Of a stretch of 7,467 nt of DNA, positions 5,485-7,467 are shown piece by piece (positions within the stretch are counted from its first letter, which is position 1; each line of letters opens with the position of its first letter). Below the pieces are notes generated by a model. The model did no database searches, was not told the origin of the DNA, and saw nothing but the letters and a program-made list of their open reading frames with translations. The position numbers were made by a program, and so were the translations under genes. This stretch comes from Actinomycetota bacterium. Lineage in GTDB: Bacteria; Actinomycetota; Acidimicrobiia; Acidimicrobiales; Aldehydirespiratoraceae. The stretch covers positions 1-7,467 of the forward strand of contig JAAXHB010000289.1 of NCBI GenBank assembly GCA_012271125.1. The letters run 5' to 3'.

Positions 5485-5538
5485 GTCTTTTGGGGTTGAC
5501 ATCTGCAAAAAGGCGATATACATTACATTCATCGAACG
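5480..5538 (+). promoter_or_regulatory. Shared promoter module, copy B
   Basis: TTTTTG (5480-5485), -35 TTGACA (5496-5501), a 17-base spacer, -10 TACATT (5519-5524), and four bases later TCATCGAACG (5529-5538). An overlapping TATACA (5517-5522) could serve as an alternative -10 with a 15-base spacer, but the alignment with the other copies favours TACATT. Transcription should begin near 5531, giving a leader of about 43 bases for the gene at 5574. Confidence 0.85.
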
Positions 5539-5573
5539 GACACGGCAACGACAAACCCGCAGAGGAGCGAATC

Positions 5574-6794
5574 ATGGACGTACAGATCATCGATACCAGC
5601 AGCTCGGAATACACGGACACGGTCACGATCCGCGTCGACAACACCGAGGCTTTCGTGTCGCGGAGCAAGCGTGACGGCGAGATCAACGTTCTCTGTATGA
5701 ACGCCTCGAATCGGGTCTGGCGGGGCTCGGGTCGCTTCTTCGGCACCTGGGAAGCTGCTCTCGAGGGATACAAAAGCGCCAAGATGAAGACTGCGATTTC
5801 TGCGGCCCGCGATTTGATCGAGGCTGAAGAAGACGAAACCGAAGACGGACCCGCCGAGACTCACGCGGTCGTCCGCTACGTCGGTGAATCAACCTCGTGG
5901 AAAACCGCCCGCGTCGAGTCCAGCGTCGAGCAAGGCGAAGACGAGATTGGCGTCGAGTTTCAAGAGCAAGTCATCCGCGCCATGGCAAAGACCGTCGGAT
6001 CTGGCGCGCTGACGTGGTACAACGACCGCGAAATCAACGCCGTTCTTCACCGGGCCGCCGAGTTGGGGTGGGTGTTTCGCCCGAGCACGTCACAAGTTCA
6101 ATGGACAGATGAAGGCATAGCCGCACTCGATGAGGAGACGAGCCAGCGAGTCTACGCAGAGATCCGACAAGATGAGGAGCGCCAGGCCGCAGAGAAGACG
6201 CGCCGGCGCGAAGAATCGCAGCGGCGCCGGCGCCTTGAGGCCGAGGCCGAAGCGAGGGCGGCCCATGACGAGAAAGTCGAGCGCCGGAAAAGTCTCATTG
6301 CGGCCGAGCGGCGAGCTTCAATCGCGCTCGAGTCCCAAGGTCCGGCGCTTTATGTGCATCGGACAAAGCCCGGCGAGTGGTGGGCGACGGTTGAGGGTTC
6401 GAGTCACCCGGTGCCGTTCAGAACGAGCCGCGAAGCCTGTGCCGCGGTCGAGGCGCTCGTCAAGTCCTGGCGCTTTACGATCGAACACAGCCCGATTCCG
6501 CCCTATGTGCCAGCCTGCACGCCGAACGGCGACCCGGTCGAATACCGGACCGGCTGTCTCCCATGTGCTCATTGCGGCGCGCTGACGTCGACAGATGACG
6601 AGATGTGCGTCGAGTGTGGCGCCAGGGCCGACGAAAGCCTCGTCGAGTGCGAATCATGCCTCGGGTCGGGCGCGGCTGAGGATCGCACACCGTGCGTTTT
6701 CTGCGGAGCCTTGGGGCGGGTTGAAACGCCGCATGCCAGCTGGCGGGGCATCGTCGTTGTGATCGACGAGAGCGGAGCGCATAGCGTGGCGTGA
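5574..6794 (+). CDS. Multi-domain protein with winged-helix-like region, coiled coil and double zinc ribbon, 406 aa
   Basis: AGAGGAG (5561-5567) precedes the ATG at 5574, behind promoter copy B; a longer frame from 5490 would start within the promoter and is discarded. I do not recognise the full protein. Residues 1-65 are beta-rich. Residues 129-187 look like a winged-helix DNA-binding domain: VIRAMAKTV, then EINAVLHRAAELGWVFR, then a wing ending WTDEGIAALDE. Residues 188-250 are a charged Arg/Glu/Ala coiled coil. A small domain follows (256-301). Residues 328-380 hold two zinc ribbons: C331/C334 with C345/C348, and C359/C362 with C374/C377. The second, CESCLGSG and CVFCGALG, recalls the DnaJ cysteine repeats. 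Metal binding and DNA binding are inferred from these patterns. It could regulate the shared promoter modules. No signal peptide is present. Confidence 0.85.
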   Translation: MDVQIIDTSSSEYTDTVTIRVDNTEAFVSRSKRDGEINVLCMNASNRVWRGSGRFFGTWEAALEGYKSAKMKTAISAARDLIEAEEDETEDGPAETHAVVRYVGESTSWKTARVESSVEQGEDEIGVEFQEQVIRAMAKTVGSGALTWYNDREINAVLHRAAELGWVFRPSTSQVQWTDEGIAALDEETSQRVYAEIRQDEERQAAEKTRRREESQRRRRLEAEAEARAAHDEKVERRKSLIAAERRASIALESQGPALYVHRTKPGEWWATVEGSSHPVPFRTSREACAAVEALVKSWRFTIEHSPIPPYVPACTPNGDPVEYRTGCLPCAHCGALTSTDDEMCVECGARADESLVECESCLGSGAAEDRTPCVFCGALGRVETPHASWRGIVVVIDESGAHSVA

Positions 6795-6828
6795 CAGCCG
6801 AATCAAAAGGCGGAAGACGGGGTGAAGA

Positions 6829-6887
6829 TTTTTGTAAATTGGGGTTGACTTATGCAAAATCGGGGTGTAGTATTTAATCATCGAACG
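6829..6887 (+). promoter_or_regulatory. Shared promoter module, copy C
   Basis: TTTTTG (6829-6834), -35 TTGACT (6845-6850), a 17-base spacer, -10 TAGTAT (6868-6873), and four bases later TCATCGAACG (6878-6887). Transcription should start near 6880, with a leader of about 38 bases. The leader resembles that of copy B: both have GGCAAC shortly after the conserved decamer and AGAGGAG before the start codon. AAAGGCGGAA (6806-6815) upstream also occurs upstream of copy A (4645-4654). Confidence 0.85.
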
Positions 6888-6917
6888 GGCAACAAATACC
6901 GAGAGGAGACACCCATC

Positions 6918-7232
6918 ATGAGCGCCACGGTTTACCACCTTGAAACAATTGACGGCCGTTTGGTTGGTCAAGTCGAGTTTCTGCCCGGGGTCGGAGTCGC
7001 CCTGCCTTGGCCTTTGTACTTGTCGCCGGAAAGTGTTTTGACGCTGACGGTTGAAAGCCTCGCGCGGAGCATGGCAGAAGACCAGACGATTCATTCAACC
7101 GACTTCCACACGGCCCCGAACGAAGAGGCGGCGGCCGAATACGAAGCCAGTTATAGACTCATCAGGACGTCGAAAAGGACAATTTCAACGCGCCAGGCCG
7201 CGAGGCTTCGCAAACAGTGGCAGGGGGCGTAA
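6918..7232 (+). CDS. Small hypothetical protein, 104 aa
   Basis: GAGAGGAG (6901-6908) lies nine bases before the ATG, behind promoter copy C. I do not recognise the family. The first half looks beta-rich (VYHLETIDGRLVGQVEF, VGVALPWPLYL). The second half looks helical and ends in a basic tail, with RLIRTSKRTISTRQAARLRKQW (residues 80-101). There is no signal peptide or membrane segment. The stop codon is followed after two bases by the GTG of a KTSC-domain gene, so the two form an operon. The basic C terminus might contact nucleic acid, though nothing more specific can be said. Confidence 0.8.
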   Translation: MSATVYHLETIDGRLVGQVEFLPGVGVALPWPLYLSPESVLTLTVESLARSMAEDQTIHSTDFHTAPNEEAAAEYEASYRLIRTSKRTISTRQAARLRKQWQGA

Positions 7233-7234
7233 TC

Positions 7235-7467
7235 GTGGCTTACAAGACAACCCCGAAAAGCAGCTGGATTTTAGGCACCGATTACGCGCCGGCCGGCGAC
7301 AAGACGGGAACCCTTGCGCTACATCTGCGCGCCCGCCGCACCCTGTTTTACTTCGGCGTCCCGTGCTGGCTTCGTGGCCTTCTGCATGCGAGCGGCTCGA
7401 TCGGCCGGGCTTATCATCTGCTCGTCAAGGGCCGCTACACGTGCCGGACGCTCTATTGGTCCGACCA
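7235..7467 (+). CDS. KTSC-domain protein, 3' end cut by the window
   Basis: The frame opens with GTG at 7235, two bases after the preceding stop codon. AGGGGG (7222-7227) lies seven bases upstream, and the frame stays open to the window end (77 codons). The product matches the KTSC domain (Pfam PF13619), a module of about 60 residues named for the C terminus of some lysyl-tRNA synthetases and common as a stand-alone protein in bacteria and phages. Visible landmarks are SSWILGTDY (9-17), the strand TLALHLR (26-32), FYFGVP (38-43), the helix LLHASGSIGRAY (49-60) and VKGRY (64-68). The domain's function is not well established; nucleic-acid binding has been supposed. The C terminus lies outside the window, so further domains cannot be excluded. 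Confidence 0.75.
   Translation, partial: MAYKTTPKSSWILGTDYAPAGDKTGTLALHLRARRTLFYFGVPCWLRGLLHASGSIGRAYHLLVKGRYTCRTLYWSD

Noticed and set aside
6130..6585. 151-codon arginine-rich + strand frame
   Set aside because: It is a frame shadow of the coiled-coil and zinc-ribbon gene, whose reading frame has conserved cysteine patterns and a proper start.

Overview
The window is a 7.5 kb stretch of high-GC bacterial-type DNA. Every gene I can support lies on the + strand. Good Shine-Dalgarno sequences, sigma70-like promoters, a type II lipobox and a Sec-type signal peptide point to a bacterium, most likely with a two-membrane envelope, but nothing fixes the taxon. Most products are unrecognised. The recognisable ones are a class 3 lipase, a KTSC-domain protein and a zinc-ribbon protein. 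Together with a DnaA-box-like array at the left edge and small genes with their own duplicated promoters, this suggests a mobile replicon (plasmid or phage) or an accessory island rather than a core chromosomal region. That placement is inference.

Left part (1-474): no gene. It holds four 11-bp repeats resembling DnaA boxes, an AT-rich tract, and a run of short direct and inverted repeats. This layout looks like a replication origin or a dense control region. Next comes a colinear set of five genes (475-3694): an exported 189-aa protein, a four-cysteine lipoprotein, two unrecognised cytoplasmic proteins (279 and 310 aa), and a 41-codon arginine-rich ORF joined to the last of these by a GTGA overlap. 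GC-rich hairpins sit in the two larger gaps, and two hairpins close the set at 3694-3759.

Middle (3760-4646): a cytoplasmic class 3 lipase with a complete-looking catalytic triad. Its likely promoter would start transcription at or next to the ATG, giving a leaderless mRNA.

Right part (4647-7467): three transcription units. Each is preceded by a copy of the same 59-bp promoter module, which runs from TTTTTG through -35 and -10 hexamers to a conserved TCATCGAACG at the start of the transcript. The units encode an unrecognised 215-aa protein, a 406-aa protein with winged-helix-like, coiled-coil and double zinc-ribbon regions, and a 104-aa protein followed 2 nt later by a KTSC-domain gene cut by the window end. 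The shared module implies co-regulation. It is the most notable thing in the window, and the zinc-ribbon protein is the obvious, untested, candidate for its regulator.
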